Below are positions 1-7,278 of a stretch of 8,477 bases of DNA, piece by piece. Every line of letters begins with the position of its first letter. Within the stretch, counting starts at the first letter, position 1. The notes under the pieces are model-generated. The model saw only the letters and a program-made list of their open reading frames with translations. It searched no databases and was not told where the DNA came from. Origin of the DNA: Comamonadaceae bacterium (GTDB lineage: Bacteria > Pseudomonadota > Gammaproteobacteria > Burkholderiales > Burkholderiaceae); the NCBI GenBank assembly GCA_947374535.1, contig CANCCJ010000110.1, positions 1-8,477 of the forward strand, read 5' to 3'. Both the position numbers and the translations under genes were made by a program.

Positions 1-1
1 C

Positions 2-52
2 TCTGGCGCTGACAAAGAAAAAGCCCTCAAGTGGCTGGCTGAACGAGGCTAA
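2..52 (+). CDS. 3' end of an upstream gene (possibly fimV)
   Basis: An open frame enters from the left edge and ends at the TAA at 50-52. It encodes 16 residues ending in KALKWLAERG. The gene begins outside the window. In many Burkholderiales fimV, encoding a large TPR-containing inner-membrane/peptidoglycan-associated protein, lies directly upstream of truA, and an acidic-basic helical tail of this kind suits the end of FimV. The assignment rests mostly on gene order, because 16 residues are too few to identify a family. The stop lies 5 bases before the truA start, so the two genes are probably cotranscribed. Confidence 0.4.
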   Translation, partial: SGADKEKALKWLAERG

Positions 53-57
53 GCCCC

Positions 58-855
58 ATGCGCATCGCCATGGGCTTGAGCTACAACGGCCAAGCCTACG
101 AAGGCTGGCAAAGCCAACTCTCTGGCAAAACGGTTCAAGACAAACTTGAGCAAGCGTTGGCCAAATTCACCCAAACCCCCGTCTCAACCTTGTGCGCTGG
201 CCGCACCGATGCTGGTGTGCATGGGCTCATGCAAGTCATTCACTTTGACACCGAACTCGACCGCACGCCCTACTCGTGGGTACGCGGCACCAACCGCTAT
301 TTGCCACTGGACATTGCGGTGCAGTGGGCGCGTGAGATGCCCCGCGAATTTCACTGCCGTGGCAGCGCCATTGCGCGACGCTATGCCTATGTGGTGTTGG
401 AGTCTGCCGTGCGCCCCAGCGTGGAATTGGGTCGTGTGGGCTGGGTGTACCGCCCGCTTGACTTGGAAGCCATGCAAAAAGCCGCGCAGTACCTAATGGG
501 CGAACACGACTTCACCTCATTTCGCGCCTCCAGCTGTCAAGCCCTCACGCCTGTGAAAACCATGACGCGCATCGACATCACCCGCAAAAGCACACAGTCT
601 GGCTCGGCGGTGTGGCGTTTTGAGTTTGAAGCCAGCGCGTTTTTGCACCACATGATTCGCAACCTCATGGGCTGCTTTGTGAAGATTGGCAGTGGCGACA
701 AACCACCCGAGTGGATGGCCGAAGTGCTCGCCGCACGCGACCGCGATGCCGCCGCCCCCACCTTTAGCCCCGATGGTTTGTATTTTTTAGGTCCCCGCTA
801 TGACGCACAGTGGGATTTGCCTGACCGTACCCCTGCGTATGATGGATTGCCATGA
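58..855 (+). CDS. truA: tRNA pseudouridine(38-40) synthase TruA
   Basis: Encodes 265 residues, close to the usual 260-270 for TruA. The enzyme isomerises uridines 38-40 in the anticodon arm of many tRNAs to pseudouridine, in the cytoplasm. The family signature GRTDAGVHG is at about residues 48-56, with catalytic Asp51 (equivalent to E. coli Asp60). Other conserved blocks are RRYAY (108-112), GEHDFTSFRA (148-157) and FLHHMIRNLMG (195-205). The start at 58 is preceded by GAGG at 45-48 with a 9-base gap, and MRIAMGLSYNG matches the normal TruA N-terminus; Met5 is a less likely start. The gene begins 5 bases after the upstream stop and its TGA overlaps the trpF ATG, so translational coupling is likely. 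The family call is firm. Confidence 0.96.
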   Translation: MRIAMGLSYNGQAYEGWQSQLSGKTVQDKLEQALAKFTQTPVSTLCAGRTDAGVHGLMQVIHFDTELDRTPYSWVRGTNRYLPLDIAVQWAREMPREFHCRGSAIARRYAYVVLESAVRPSVELGRVGWVYRPLDLEAMQKAAQYLMGEHDFTSFRASSCQALTPVKTMTRIDITRKSTQSGSAVWRFEFEASAFLHHMIRNLMGCFVKIGSGDKPPEWMAEVLAARDRDAAAPTFSPDGLYFLGPRYDAQWDLPDRTPAYDGLP

Positions 856-1532
856 ACCGCACGCGTATCAAAATTTGTGGCCTCACCCGTGAGCAAGACG
901 TCGACGCCGCCGTGGCCGCTGGCGTCGATGCGATTGGCTTTGTGATGTACGCCCCCAGCCCCCGCGCGGTGACGGTGGAACGTGCGGCCGAGCTGGCCCT
1001 GCGCCTGCCCGCCTTTGTCACGCCTGTGCTGCTGTTTGTGAACGAAACCGCCGAAGCCATTGCCCACGCCTGCGTGCAAGTGCCGGGCGCATGGTTGCAG
1101 TTTCACGGTGACGAAACGCCCGACCACTGCCGCAAAATTGCCCGCACATTGGGCCGCCGCTGGATGCGTGCAGCACGTATTCCGCTAGAAACCCCTGCAG
1201 GCGAAGAACCCTTTGACCTCTTAAAATACACGCAAGATTACTCAGACGCCCAAGCCGTGCTGCTCGACGCCCATGTCGACGGCTATGGCGGCGGCGGCAA
1301 AACATTCAATTGGTCACAGCTTCCTCCAAACGTCAACGCTCACCTCGTCTTGTCTGGTGGACTCAACGCTGCCAACGTGACCGATGGCATTCGCGCGCTG
1401 CGTAACCACGGCCATTCACTGGCAGTGGACGTGAGCTCTGGCGTGGAATCGGCCAAAGGCATCAAGGATGTGGCCAAGATTCACGAATTCGTCCGAGCCG
1501 TTCGCGCAGCCGACGCAGAGCACCCGCTCTAA
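852..1532 (+). CDS. trpF: phosphoribosylanthranilate isomerase TrpF
   Basis: Encodes 226 residues, a single-domain (beta/alpha)8 barrel of usual length. It converts N-(5'-phosphoribosyl)anthranilate to the carboxyphenylamino-deoxyribulose phosphate that TrpC uses. The N-terminal RIKICGLT block carries the general-base Cys9, and LLDAH carries the general-acid Asp139. Phosphate-binding and substrate loops are visible as [11 protein letters not shown] (144-154), LSGGL (167-171) and DVSSGVES (193-200). GGGGK replaces the commoner GGTGK, a conservative loop change. The ATG overlaps the truA stop as ATGA (852-855), typical of coupled translation, with only a weak GGA (844-846) as ribosome-binding sequence. 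It is a stand-alone trpF, not a trpC-trpF fusion as in E. coli. Sixty-five bases separate its stop from trpB. Confidence 0.96.
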   Translation: MNRTRIKICGLTREQDVDAAVAAGVDAIGFVMYAPSPRAVTVERAAELALRLPAFVTPVLLFVNETAEAIAHACVQVPGAWLQFHGDETPDHCRKIARTLGRRWMRAARIPLETPAGEEPFDLLKYTQDYSDAQAVLLDAHVDGYGGGGKTFNWSQLPPNVNAHLVLSGGLNAANVTDGIRALRNHGHSLAVDVSSGVESAKGIKDVAKIHEFVRAVRAADAEHPL

Positions 1533-1557
1533 GCCCTCTCCCTTTTTTGTTTAAGCA

Positions 1558-1577
1558 CTTGAGGCCCAAGCCTCAAG
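1558..1577 (+). promoter_or_regulatory. 20-base dyad/hairpin in the trpF-trpB gap
   Basis: CTTGAGGC (1558-1565) pairs perfectly with GCCTCAAG (1570-1577) around a CCAA loop. A T6GT3 tract (1543-1551) lies before it, not after it, so it is not a standard intrinsic terminator on either strand. A smaller hairpin, AGAGC/GCTCT, spans the end of trpF (1517-1530). The dyad ends 20 bases before the trpB ATG and just before the weak AGG (1589-1591). It could be an mRNA element that modulates trpB translation or stability, an operator, or part of a weak internal promoter (TTGAGG at 1559-1564, TATTGC at 1583-1588, 18-base gap). The structure is seen directly; the role is unknown. Confidence 0.4.
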
Positions 1578-1597
1578 ACAACTATTGCAGGCAACCT

Positions 1598-2887
1598 ATG
1601 TCGAACTACCAACAACCCGACGCACGAGGCCACTTTGGCATTTACGGCGGCAGTTTCATCAGCGAGACGCTGACGCACGCGATTGAAGAACTCAAGGACG
1701 CGTATGCCAAGTACCAGCACGACCCCGCGTTCATCGCCGAGTTCAAGAGCGAATTGGCCCACTTCGTCGGCCGCCCCTCCCCCATTTATCACGCTGCCCG
1801 CATGAGCCGCGAAATGGGCGGGGCGCAAATCTTCTTGAAGCGTGAAGACCTGAACCACACAGGCGCTCACAAAATCAACAACACCATCGGCCAAGCCATG
1901 CTCGCCAAGCGCATGGGCAAGCCCCGTGTGATTGCCGAAACCGGTGCGGGCCAACACGGCGTGGCCACGGCCACAATTTGCGCACGCTATGGGCTGGAAT
2001 GCGTGGTCTACATGGGAGCTGAGGACGTCAAGCGCCAAAGCCCCAATGTGTACCGCATGAAGCTCTTGGGCGCGACCGTCGTACCTGTGGAGAGCGGCAG
2101 CCGCACCCTCAAAGATGCGCTGAACGAAGCCATGCGCGACTGGGTGGCCAACGTGGACAACACCTTCTACATCATCGGTACTGTCGCGGGGCCTCACCCC
2201 TACCCAATGATGGTGCGCGACTTCCAAAGCGTGATTGGCGAAGAGTGCCTCACGCAAATGCCAGAGATGTTCAAGAGCTTGAAGATGGCTGAGGAACAAC
2301 CCGATGTGGTGATGGCATGCGTGGGCGGCGGCAGCAATGCGATGGGCATCTTCTACCCCTACATCAACCACGCCAACACACGCCTGATTGGCGTGGAGGC
2401 CGCGGGCGAAGGCATGGATACGGACCGTCACTCTTGCTCGTTGCAATTGGGCGCGCCCGGCGTGCTGCACGGCAACCGCACCTACATCTTGCAAGACGAG
2501 AACGGGCAGATCACCGAGACGCACAGCGTGAGCGCTGGCTTGGACTACCCAGGCGTGGGCCCCGAGCACGCTTTCTTGAAGGACATTGGCCGCGCCGAGT
2601 ACGTAGGCGTCACCGACACAGAAGCGCTGGAAGCCTTTCACTACCTGTGCCGCACCGAAGGCATCATCCCCGCACTCGAATCCAGCCATGCCATCGCCTA
2701 CGCCATGAAGTTGGCCAAGACCATGAAGCCCGAGCAGTCCATCTTGGTCAACCTCTCTGGCCGTGGCGACAAAGACATTGGCACCGTGGCCGACCTGAGC
2801 AACGCAGACTTCTTCTGCCGCCCCAGCTGCCAAGGCCAAACGGTCAAAGGTGGCCCTGCCGAACAAACCATGAAATTTGTGAAGTGA
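1598..2887 (+). CDS. trpB: tryptophan synthase beta chain TrpB
   Basis: Encodes 429 residues of the PLP-dependent beta subunit, which condenses indole with L-serine to form tryptophan in the alpha2-beta2 complex with TrpA. HTGAHK (87-92) places the PLP Schiff-base lysine at Lys92. AETGAGQHG (113-121) carries the catalytic glutamate Glu114, GGGSN (243-247) is the PLP phosphate-binding loop, and NLSGRGDKD (385-393) holds the serine that contacts the PLP ring nitrogen. ATG 1598 was chosen over an in-frame TTG at 1547, because [14 protein letters not shown] looks like a normal TrpB start and the extra 17 codons would run through the intergenic dyad. The C-terminus runs about 25-30 residues beyond that of the 397-residue E. 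coli enzyme. trpA starts 8 bases downstream, or overlaps if its GTG is used. Confidence 0.97.
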   Translation: MSNYQQPDARGHFGIYGGSFISETLTHAIEELKDAYAKYQHDPAFIAEFKSELAHFVGRPSPIYHAARMSREMGGAQIFLKREDLNHTGAHKINNTIGQAMLAKRMGKPRVIAETGAGQHGVATATICARYGLECVVYMGAEDVKRQSPNVYRMKLLGATVVPVESGSRTLKDALNEAMRDWVANVDNTFYIIGTVAGPHPYPMMVRDFQSVIGEECLTQMPEMFKSLKMAEEQPDVVMACVGGGSNAMGIFYPYINHANTRLIGVEAAGEGMDTDRHSCSLQLGAPGVLHGNRTYILQDENGQITETHSVSAGLDYPGVGPEHAFLKDIGRAEYVGVTDTEALEAFHYLCRTEGIIPALESSHAIAYAMKLAKTMKPEQSILVNLSGRGDKDIGTVADLSNADFFCRPSCQGQTVKGGPAEQTMKFVK

Positions 2888-2895
2888 ACCGCACC

Positions 2896-3705
2896 ATGAG
2901 CCGTATTGACGCAACACTCGCCGCCCTGAAAGCCCAAGGCCGCAAAGCCCTCATCCCTTATGTGATGGCGGGCTTCCCACAAGCCAACATCACGCCCGCC
3001 CTCCTGCACGGCATGGTGGACGCAGGTGCAGACATCATCGAACTGGGCGTGCCGTTTAGCGACCCCATGGCCGATGGCGCAGTGATTCAAAAAGCAGGCG
3101 AAGCCGCGCTGCGTTTTGGCATTGGCACCGCCCAAGTGCTGGACATGGTGCGCGAGTTCCGCAAGACCAACACCACCACCCCCGTGGTGCTGATGGGCTA
3201 CGCCAACCCCGTCGAGTGCTACAACCTCAAGCACGGGCCAGATTCGTTCGTCAAAGACGCCTCTGCCGCTGGCGTCGACGGCGTGCTGATCGTGGACTAC
3301 CCACCCGAAGAGTGCGAAGAGTTCGCGGCCACCCTGCGCGCGCACCACATGGACCTGATCTTCTTGCTCGCGCCCACCAGCACGGATAAGCGGATGGAAC
3401 AAGTGGCACGCATTGCCAGCGGCTATGTGTATTACGTCTCGCTCAAAGGCGTGACGGGCGCTGGCAACCTCGACACCGATGCCGTGGAAGCCATGCTGCC
3501 GCGCATTCGCCAGCATGTGCACATCCCAGTGGGTGTGGGCTTTGGCATTCGCGATGCGGCCACTGCCACCGCTGTGGGCCGCGTGGCCGATGCTGTGGTG
3601 ATTGGCAGCCGCATCATCCAGCTGCTCGAAGCTGCGCCAGCAGGCCAAGAAGTGGCTGCTGCGCATGAGTTTTTGGCGGGTATTCGCAAGGCTTTGGACG
3701 CCTAA
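2896..3705 (+). CDS. trpA: tryptophan synthase alpha chain TrpA
   Basis: Encodes 269 residues, essentially the length of E. coli TrpA (268). It cleaves indole-3-glycerol phosphate to indole and glyceraldehyde-3-phosphate and passes the indole to TrpB through the tunnel in the complex. Catalytic Glu49 ([13 protein letters not shown]) and Asp60 (PMADG) sit at exactly the E. coli positions. The conserved KGVTG loop (184-188), GFGI (215-218) and IGSRI phosphate-binding segment (236-240) are present. ATG 2896 gives the usual MSRI-like N-terminus. An in-frame GTG at 2884 would overlap the trpB stop as GTGA and add four residues. No strong Shine-Dalgarno sequence is visible for either start, consistent with coupling to trpB. 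The frame also stays open far upstream inside trpB, but that part is out-of-frame trpB sequence. Confidence 0.96.
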   Translation: MSRIDATLAALKAQGRKALIPYVMAGFPQANITPALLHGMVDAGADIIELGVPFSDPMADGAVIQKAGEAALRFGIGTAQVLDMVREFRKTNTTTPVVLMGYANPVECYNLKHGPDSFVKDASAAGVDGVLIVDYPPEECEEFAATLRAHHMDLIFLLAPTSTDKRMEQVARIASGYVYYVSLKGVTGAGNLDTDAVEAMLPRIRQHVHIPVGVGFGIRDAATATAVGRVADAVVIGSRIIQLLEAAPAGQEVAAAHEFLAGIRKALDA

Positions 3706-3737
3706 GAGGTCCTGTCCGTCGCCCCCACCCCGCCCGT

Positions 3738-3772
3738 TAAAATCAACCAATTCCAAAAGAACTGACGAAAGG
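3738..3772 (+). promoter_or_regulatory. candidate accD promoter and ribosome-binding site
   Basis: The 73-base trpA-accD gap contains TAAAAT at 3738-3743, a good -10-like hexamer 35 bases before the accD ATG. No convincing -35 lies 16-18 bases upstream. GAAAGG at 3767-3772 is a good Shine-Dalgarno sequence with a 6-base gap to the start. The gap shows no terminator, so accD is probably also reached by transcription from the trp genes; a separate promoter would let it be expressed independently of tryptophan demand. The ribosome-binding site is credible; the promoter is tentative. Confidence 0.4.
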
Positions 3773-3778
3773 CTCACC

Positions 3779-4651
3779 ATGAGTTGGCTCGAAAAACTGC
3801 TGCCCCCAAAAATTCAACACACCGAACCCTCCGAGCGTCGCAGTGTGCCCGAAGGCGTGTGGGTGAAGTGCCCTAGCTGTGAGACCGTGCTCTACAAGAG
3901 CGACTTGCAAGCCAACCAAAACGTCTGCCCGACCTGTAGCCACCACCACCGCATGAGTGCGCGTGACCGCTTGGACATGTTCCTCGACGCGGAAGGCCGC
4001 TACGAAATCGGTCAAGAAGTGCTGCCTGTGGACGCCTTGAAGTTCAAGGACAGCCGCAAGTACCCCGAGCGCTTGAAGGAAGCCATGCAAAACACCGGCG
4101 AAACCGACGCCTTGGTGGTCATGGGCGGAGCGGTGCACAACATCAATGTGGTCGTGGCCTGTTTTGAATTCGACTTCATGGGCGGCTCCATGGGCTCCGT
4201 GGTGGGCGAGCGCTTTGTGCGCGGCGTGCACACCGCCATCGAACAAAAAGTACCGTTCATTTGCTTCACCGCCACCGGTGGCGCACGCATGCAAGAGGGC
4301 TTGCTCTCGCTCATGCAAATGGCTAAGACCAACGCCTCGCTCACCCGCTTAGCCAAAAAAGGCTTGCCCTACATCGCCGTGTTGACCGACCCCACGATGG
4401 GTGGCGTGTCCGCTGGCTTTGCGTTTGTGGGTGATGTGGTCATTGCCGAACCCAACGCCTTGATTGGCTTTGCCGGCCCTCGCGTGATTGAAAATACCGT
4501 GCGCGTAACCTTGCCCGCAGGCTTCCAACGTGCGGAGTTCTTGCAGCAAAAAGGCGCCATCGACATGATTTGCGATCGCCGCGAACTACGCAAAACCATC
4601 GCCAGCACACTGGCCATGTTGCAACGCCAACCGGCGGATGCGGTGACTTGA
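3779..4651 (+). CDS. accD: acetyl-CoA carboxylase carboxyltransferase subunit beta
   Basis: Encodes 290 residues, the normal AccD length. With AccA it forms the carboxyltransferase that moves the carboxyl group from carboxybiotin to acetyl-CoA, giving malonyl-CoA, the committed step of fatty-acid synthesis. An N-terminal zinc ribbon has Cys31-X2-Cys34-X15-Cys50-X2-Cys53. The crotonase-like carboxyltransferase domain follows, with [11 protein letters not shown] (135-145), [10 protein letters not shown] (165-174), [11 protein letters not shown] (203-213) and [10 protein letters not shown] (231-240). [12 protein letters not shown] is the typical AccD start and is preceded by GAAAGG with a 6-base gap, so longer in-frame extensions into trpA are rejected. 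A strong terminator starts 19 bases after the stop, so accD is the last gene of this string; in several other Burkholderiales folC follows. Confidence 0.97.
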   Translation: MSWLEKLLPPKIQHTEPSERRSVPEGVWVKCPSCETVLYKSDLQANQNVCPTCSHHHRMSARDRLDMFLDAEGRYEIGQEVLPVDALKFKDSRKYPERLKEAMQNTGETDALVVMGGAVHNINVVVACFEFDFMGGSMGSVVGERFVRGVHTAIEQKVPFICFTATGGARMQEGLLSLMQMAKTNASLTRLAKKGLPYIAVLTDPTMGGVSAGFAFVGDVVIAEPNALIGFAGPRVIENTVRVTLPAGFQRAEFLQQKGAIDMICDRRELRKTIASTLAMLQRQPADAVT

Positions 4652-4670
4652 TTTAAATCAGCCTGATCGC

Positions 4671-4707
4671 CCATAAAAAAGCCCTCTTCGTGAGGGCTTT
4701 TTTATGG
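4671..4707. terminator. bidirectional rho-independent terminator (accD / ychF)
   Basis: CCATAAAAAAGCCCTC (4671-4686) is perfectly complementary to GAGGGCTTTTTTATGG (4692-4707) around the loop TTCGT. The GC-rich core GCCCTC/GAGGGC is flanked by A6 on the left and T6 on the right, so each strand reads as a hairpin followed by a U tract. It lies between the convergent accD and ychF genes (stops at 4651 and 4721) and should end transcription from both. Confidence 0.93.
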
Positions 4708-4720
4708 ATCCGTGCAGCGC

Positions 4721-5812
4721 TTACGAGCTGAACAAGAAGTTCATCACGTCGCCATCTTTCACCACGTATTCCTTGCCTTCGGCGCGCATCTTGCCCGCGT
4801 CTTTGGCGCCTTGCTCGCCTTTGAAGGCGATGAAGTCGTCAAACGCGATGGTCTGGGCGCGGATGTAGCCCTTCTCGAAATCGGTGTGAATCACGCCAGC
4901 GGCTTGCGGGCCGGTGTCGCCCACATGGATAGTCCATGCGCGCACTTCTTTCACGCCAGCGGTGAAGTAAGTTTGCAGGCCCAGCAAGGTGTAGGCAGAG
5001 CGAATGAGGCGGTTCAGGCCTGGCTCATCTTGGCCGAGTTCTTTCAAGAACTCCAAGCGGTCTGCGTCTTCCATCTCAGACAACTCAGCTTCGATCTTGG
5101 CGCAAATGGCCACGACGGGTGCGTTTTGCGCTTTCGCAAACTCTTTGAGGCGGTCTAAGAACGGGTTGTTTTCAAAGCCGTCTTCAGAGACGTTGGCCAC
5201 AAACATGGCGGGCTTGGCGGTGATGAAGAAGAACTGCTTGAGTTCGGCGCGCTCTTCTTTGCTGAAGTCGATGGTGCGCACGGGCTTGGTGTCGTTGAGC
5301 GCAGCTTGGCACTTCTCAAGAATCGCCATTTGCTTGACGGCTTCTTTGTCGCCCGATCGGGCAATTTTGCTCACGCGGTGAATGGCTTTTTCCACGGCGG
5401 CCAAGTCGGCCAAGCACAGCTCGGTCTGAATGACTTCGATGTCGGCGATTGGGTCCACCTTGTTGGCGACGTGAATCACGTTGTCGTCTTCAAAGCAACG
5501 CACCACGTTGACGATGGCGTCGGTCTCGCGGATGTGGGCCAAGAACTTGTTGCCCAAGCCTTCGCCGGTGCTGGCACCCGCCACCAAGCCAGCAATGTCC
5601 ACAAACTCCACAATGGCAGGCACGATGCGCTCGGGCGTGATGATCTCGGCCAACTGCTGCAGACGCGGGTCAGGCACTTCGACCACGCCGGTGTTGGGCT
5701 CAATCGTGCAAAAGGGGTAATTCTCAGCCGCAATGCCCGCTTTGGTGAGGGCGTTGAACAGGGTGGATTTGCCAACGTTGGGCAAACCCACGATGCCGCA
5801 TTTCAAACTCAT
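4721..5812 (-). CDS. ychF: redox-regulated ATPase YchF (OLA1 family)
   Basis: Encodes 363 residues, the same length as E. coli YchF. It is a universally conserved Obg-family P-loop protein that hydrolyses ATP rather than GTP, binds ribosomes and is linked to translation and oxidative-stress control. GLPNVGKST (9-17) is the Walker A/G1 loop, DIAGL (72-76) is G3, and NVSE (207-210) replaces the GTPase NKxD specificity motif, as expected for YchF. Cys35 sits in the [10 protein letters not shown] segment typical of the family. The C-terminal TGS domain covers about 280-363 ([16 protein letters not shown] onward). [11 protein letters not shown] was chosen as start because AAGGA (plus 5820-5824) lies 7 bases upstream; an in-frame extension to 5971 would run through the promoter and the divergent gene. 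The usual neighbour pth is absent; the adjacent gene is divergent and unrelated. Confidence 0.97.
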   Translation of the reverse strand: MSLKCGIVGLPNVGKSTLFNALTKAGIAAENYPFCTIEPNTGVVEVPDPRLQQLAEIITPERIVPAIVEFVDIAGLVAGASTGEGLGNKFLAHIRETDAIVNVVRCFEDDNVIHVANKVDPIADIEVIQTELCLADLAAVEKAIHRVSKIARSGDKEAVKQMAILEKCQAALNDTKPVRTIDFSKEERAELKQFFFITAKPAMFVANVSEDGFENNPFLDRLKEFAKAQNAPVVAICAKIEAELSEMEDADRLEFLKELGQDEPGLNRLIRSAYTLLGLQTYFTAGVKEVRAWTIHVGDTGPQAAGVIHTDFEKGYIRAQTIAFDDFIAFKGEQGAKDAGKMRAEGKEYVVKDGDVMNFLFSS

Positions 5813-5874
5813 AAAAATATCCTTGTAACTGGTGTAGATTGTAATGAGGCGGGTTACTCGCCTAGGAACCTCAG
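5813..5874. promoter_or_regulatory. divergent control region, ychF / exported protein
   Basis: The 62 bases between two divergent starts must hold promoters for both genes unless these lie inside coding sequence. At 5838-5845 the near-palindrome ATTGTAAT offers a -10-like TACAAT on the minus strand (for ychF, predicted leader about 20 bases) and TGTAAT on the plus strand. Neither has a clear -35. ychF has AAGGA (5820-5824, minus). The plus-strand gene has AGGA (5864-5867), 7 bases before its ATG. AGGCG/CGCCT (5847-5851 and 5859-5863) forms a short hairpin in the plus-strand leader, ending at its Shine-Dalgarno. The ribosome-binding sites are reliable; the promoter calls are tentative. Confidence 0.45.
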
Positions 5875-6291
5875 ATGAACCGCACTGACACAACTGTTTT
5901 TCGCCCCGCTTTGTTCGCGGCACAAGCACTGCTTGTCGCCAGCTTTTGCCTGCATGCCCAGGCGCAAGCACCAGCCCAGCCGCAAGATGAGCTCACAGCC
6001 CGCTACCAACAAGACTTGGCTGAATGCGAGGCCCAGCAAGCCACGCAAGACCTGCCCGCTTGCCGCCAAGAGGCGCGCAACGCCTTGGCCGAGGCCAAGC
6101 GCAACTTGCTGAGTGACACCACCGCCAACTTGTTTGAGAAGAACCAACTCAAACGCTGCCGCGTATTCAAGGGCGAAGACCGCGAGGCCTGCGAAGCCCG
6201 TGTGCGTGGCGAGGGCAGCAGTTCAGGCAGCGTGCAAAGTGGTGGCATCTTGCGTGAAGTGGTGCAGCCTGTGCCCAGCCCTGCGCGCTGA
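5875..6291 (+). CDS. small exported four-cysteine protein, function unknown
   Basis: Encodes 138 residues with no function I can assign. The N-terminus has basic residues, a hydrophobic stretch at about 12-27 and A-Q-A-Q-A near 28-32, which fits a Sec signal peptide cleaved at about residue 30-32. Cys25 is not in a proper lipobox (Phe precedes it), so a lipoprotein is unlikely. The mature part, about 107 residues, is highly charged and mostly helical in character to about residue 112, with Cys51-X11-Cys63 and Cys95-X10-Cys106. This suggests two disulfides in the periplasm. The tail has [19 protein letters not shown], a Gly/Ser-rich segment that I recall from uncharacterised Burkholderiales proteins. 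AGGA lies 7 bases before the ATG. The coding bias matches its neighbours. It is divergent from ychF and its stop is 18 bases from the convergent MOSC gene, so it is probably monocistronic. Confidence 0.82.
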   Translation: MNRTDTTVFRPALFAAQALLVASFCLHAQAQAPAQPQDELTARYQQDLAECEAQQATQDLPACRQEARNALAEAKRNLLSDTTANLFEKNQLKRCRVFKGEDREACEARVRGEGSSSGSVQSGGILREVVQPVPSPAR

Positions 6292-6309
6292 GCGTTACGG
6301 CTGATGCGC

Positions 6310-7278
6310 TTAAAACGCCCAATCGGCACTGACGCGTTGGCTCACGCGCAACACTTGGCCGATGCCCGCCACGGGCAAACAATTCATGCCAAAAGTCAAC
6401 GCACCATTCACACGCGGGTCTTGGCGATAGGCCTGCAAGGTGTCATTCACCGCAGGGTGGCTTTGGGCTGAATCGGGGTCGATATTGGGAATGGGGCAGC
6501 GTGGGCAAGGCTTGACGGGCGTGAGCTGCACCGGCTCATGCTCGGTATGACAAGTGAGCGTGCCAATGCGATCTTCATCATGCGCATTCAATGGATGCGA
6601 CTGAGCGTCTTGACCCAGCACCACGTTGGCACGAAAACGTCGCATGTCCACCGCCGCTTCGCCCTTGGCTTGCAAGCGGGCATTGAGTTCATCCAGCGAC
6701 GCAGTGCTGACGACCAACACAGGAAAGCCATCGCTGAATTGGTTGCGCGACGGCAGGCCTTGCGTCCACTTGGCGTTGCTGGGTCGATGGTGGTTGTCGT
6801 CAAAGCGCACCAACCGTAAGGGACCTAAGCTGTTGCCCAAGAACTCGGTCAGCCATTTGCCGGCTGCGTCACCCATGTCAAAGGCGGGAACTTGGTCGTC
6901 CCACACGCGGACTTTGATGGCGTGAGCCTCGCTTAGATACCCAGCCGTTAACGGCAAATGCAAAGCGGCCATGCCACTGGCCTGCAACACCAGCCCAGCC
7001 ACGCTTGTGCCCAAGTACACCAAATTCGGCTGAACCAATGCCATGCGCGGCAGTTCGCGCTGGGTCACCATCTCGCCGTCGGCGTCGACCACCATCCACG
7101 CGCGGTCGTGGGCGAGGCCCGTCGGGGTGAGCACCGCTTGTTGCACCGAGATGCCCGCGCACGACTTGATGGGAAACACCCACAAGGCCGCAATGCGGGC
7201 TTCAAACTCGGCGGGCGAATGCATGGGCAAAGCAGCCTCTTGGGCTTGCGAAATAGAGGGCTGAAAGCTTGACGTCAT
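6310..7278 (-). CDS. MOSC-domain protein, mARC/YcbX type (Mo cofactor)
   Basis: Encodes 322 residues from ATG 7278. An N-terminal MOSC beta-barrel domain starts at about residue 28 (ALWVFPIKSCAGI, then LTPTGLAHDRAWMVVD), followed by the MOSC domain at about 180-310 (DMRRFRANVVLG, then VKPCPRCPIPNIDPDS). By comparison with mARC and E. coli YcbX, Cys261 in PCPRC is the expected molybdenum ligand. Family members use the sulfurated cofactor to reduce N-hydroxylated compounds. The C-terminal 2Fe-2S domain of E. coli YcbX is absent, so electrons would have to come from a separate partner; none is encoded here. The start is uncertain. ATG 7278 has a strong AGGAGG 15 bases upstream with a hairpin between. 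Met19 (ATG 7224, 304 residues) begins just before the conserved domain and is a credible alternative. The gene is divergent from the FAD monooxygenase. Confidence 0.88.
   Translation of the reverse strand: MTSSFQPSISQAQEAALPMHSPAEFEARIAALWVFPIKSCAGISVQQAVLTPTGLAHDRAWMVVDADGEMVTQRELPRMALVQPNLVYLGTSVAGLVLQASGMAALHLPLTAGYLSEAHAIKVRVWDDQVPAFDMGDAAGKWLTEFLGNSLGPLRLVRFDDNHHRPSNAKWTQGLPSRNQFSDGFPVLVVSTASLDELNARLQAKGEAAVDMRRFRANVVLGQDAQSHPLNAHDEDRIGTLTCHTEHEPVQLTPVKPCPRCPIPNIDPDSAQSHPAVNDTLQAYRQDPRVNGALTFGMNCLPVAGIGQVLRVSQRVSADWAF

Noticed and set aside
1540..1577. Intrinsic terminator between trpF and trpB
   Set aside because: The T tract precedes the hairpin on the plus strand, and on the minus strand the tract reads as A, so neither orientation has the hairpin-then-U order.
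2317..2895. Long in-frame N-terminal extension of trpA inside trpB
   Set aside because: The frame is open but encodes an Arg/His-rich out-of-frame version of trpB. The protein homology of TrpA begins at 2896, or at 2884 at the earliest.
1529..2917. 462-codon open frame on the minus strand opposite trpB
   Set aside because: It is the antisense shadow of trpB. Its composition (excess of His, Val, Gly, Ala) mirrors trpB codon bias, it shows no family motifs, and trpB is unmistakable on the other strand.
3602..3778. 59-codon upstream extension of accD into trpA
   Set aside because: The standard AccD N-terminus begins at 3779 with its own Shine-Dalgarno; the extension is an out-of-frame reading of trpA and the gap.
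2698..3780. 360-codon open frame on the minus strand opposite trpA
   Set aside because: Same situation: a long stop-free antisense frame caused by G/C-rich third positions, without recognisable domains or a plausible ribosome site.
5306..5878. 190-codon plus-strand frame opposite ychF
   Set aside because: Antisense shadow of ychF, His/Val/Gly-rich and without motifs; it would also overlap the ychF control region.
5891..5952. Lipoprotein signal at Cys25 of the exported protein
   Set aside because: The residues before the cysteine (ASF) do not fit a lipobox, since Phe at -1 is not accepted; a Sec signal peptide with AQA cleavage fits better.
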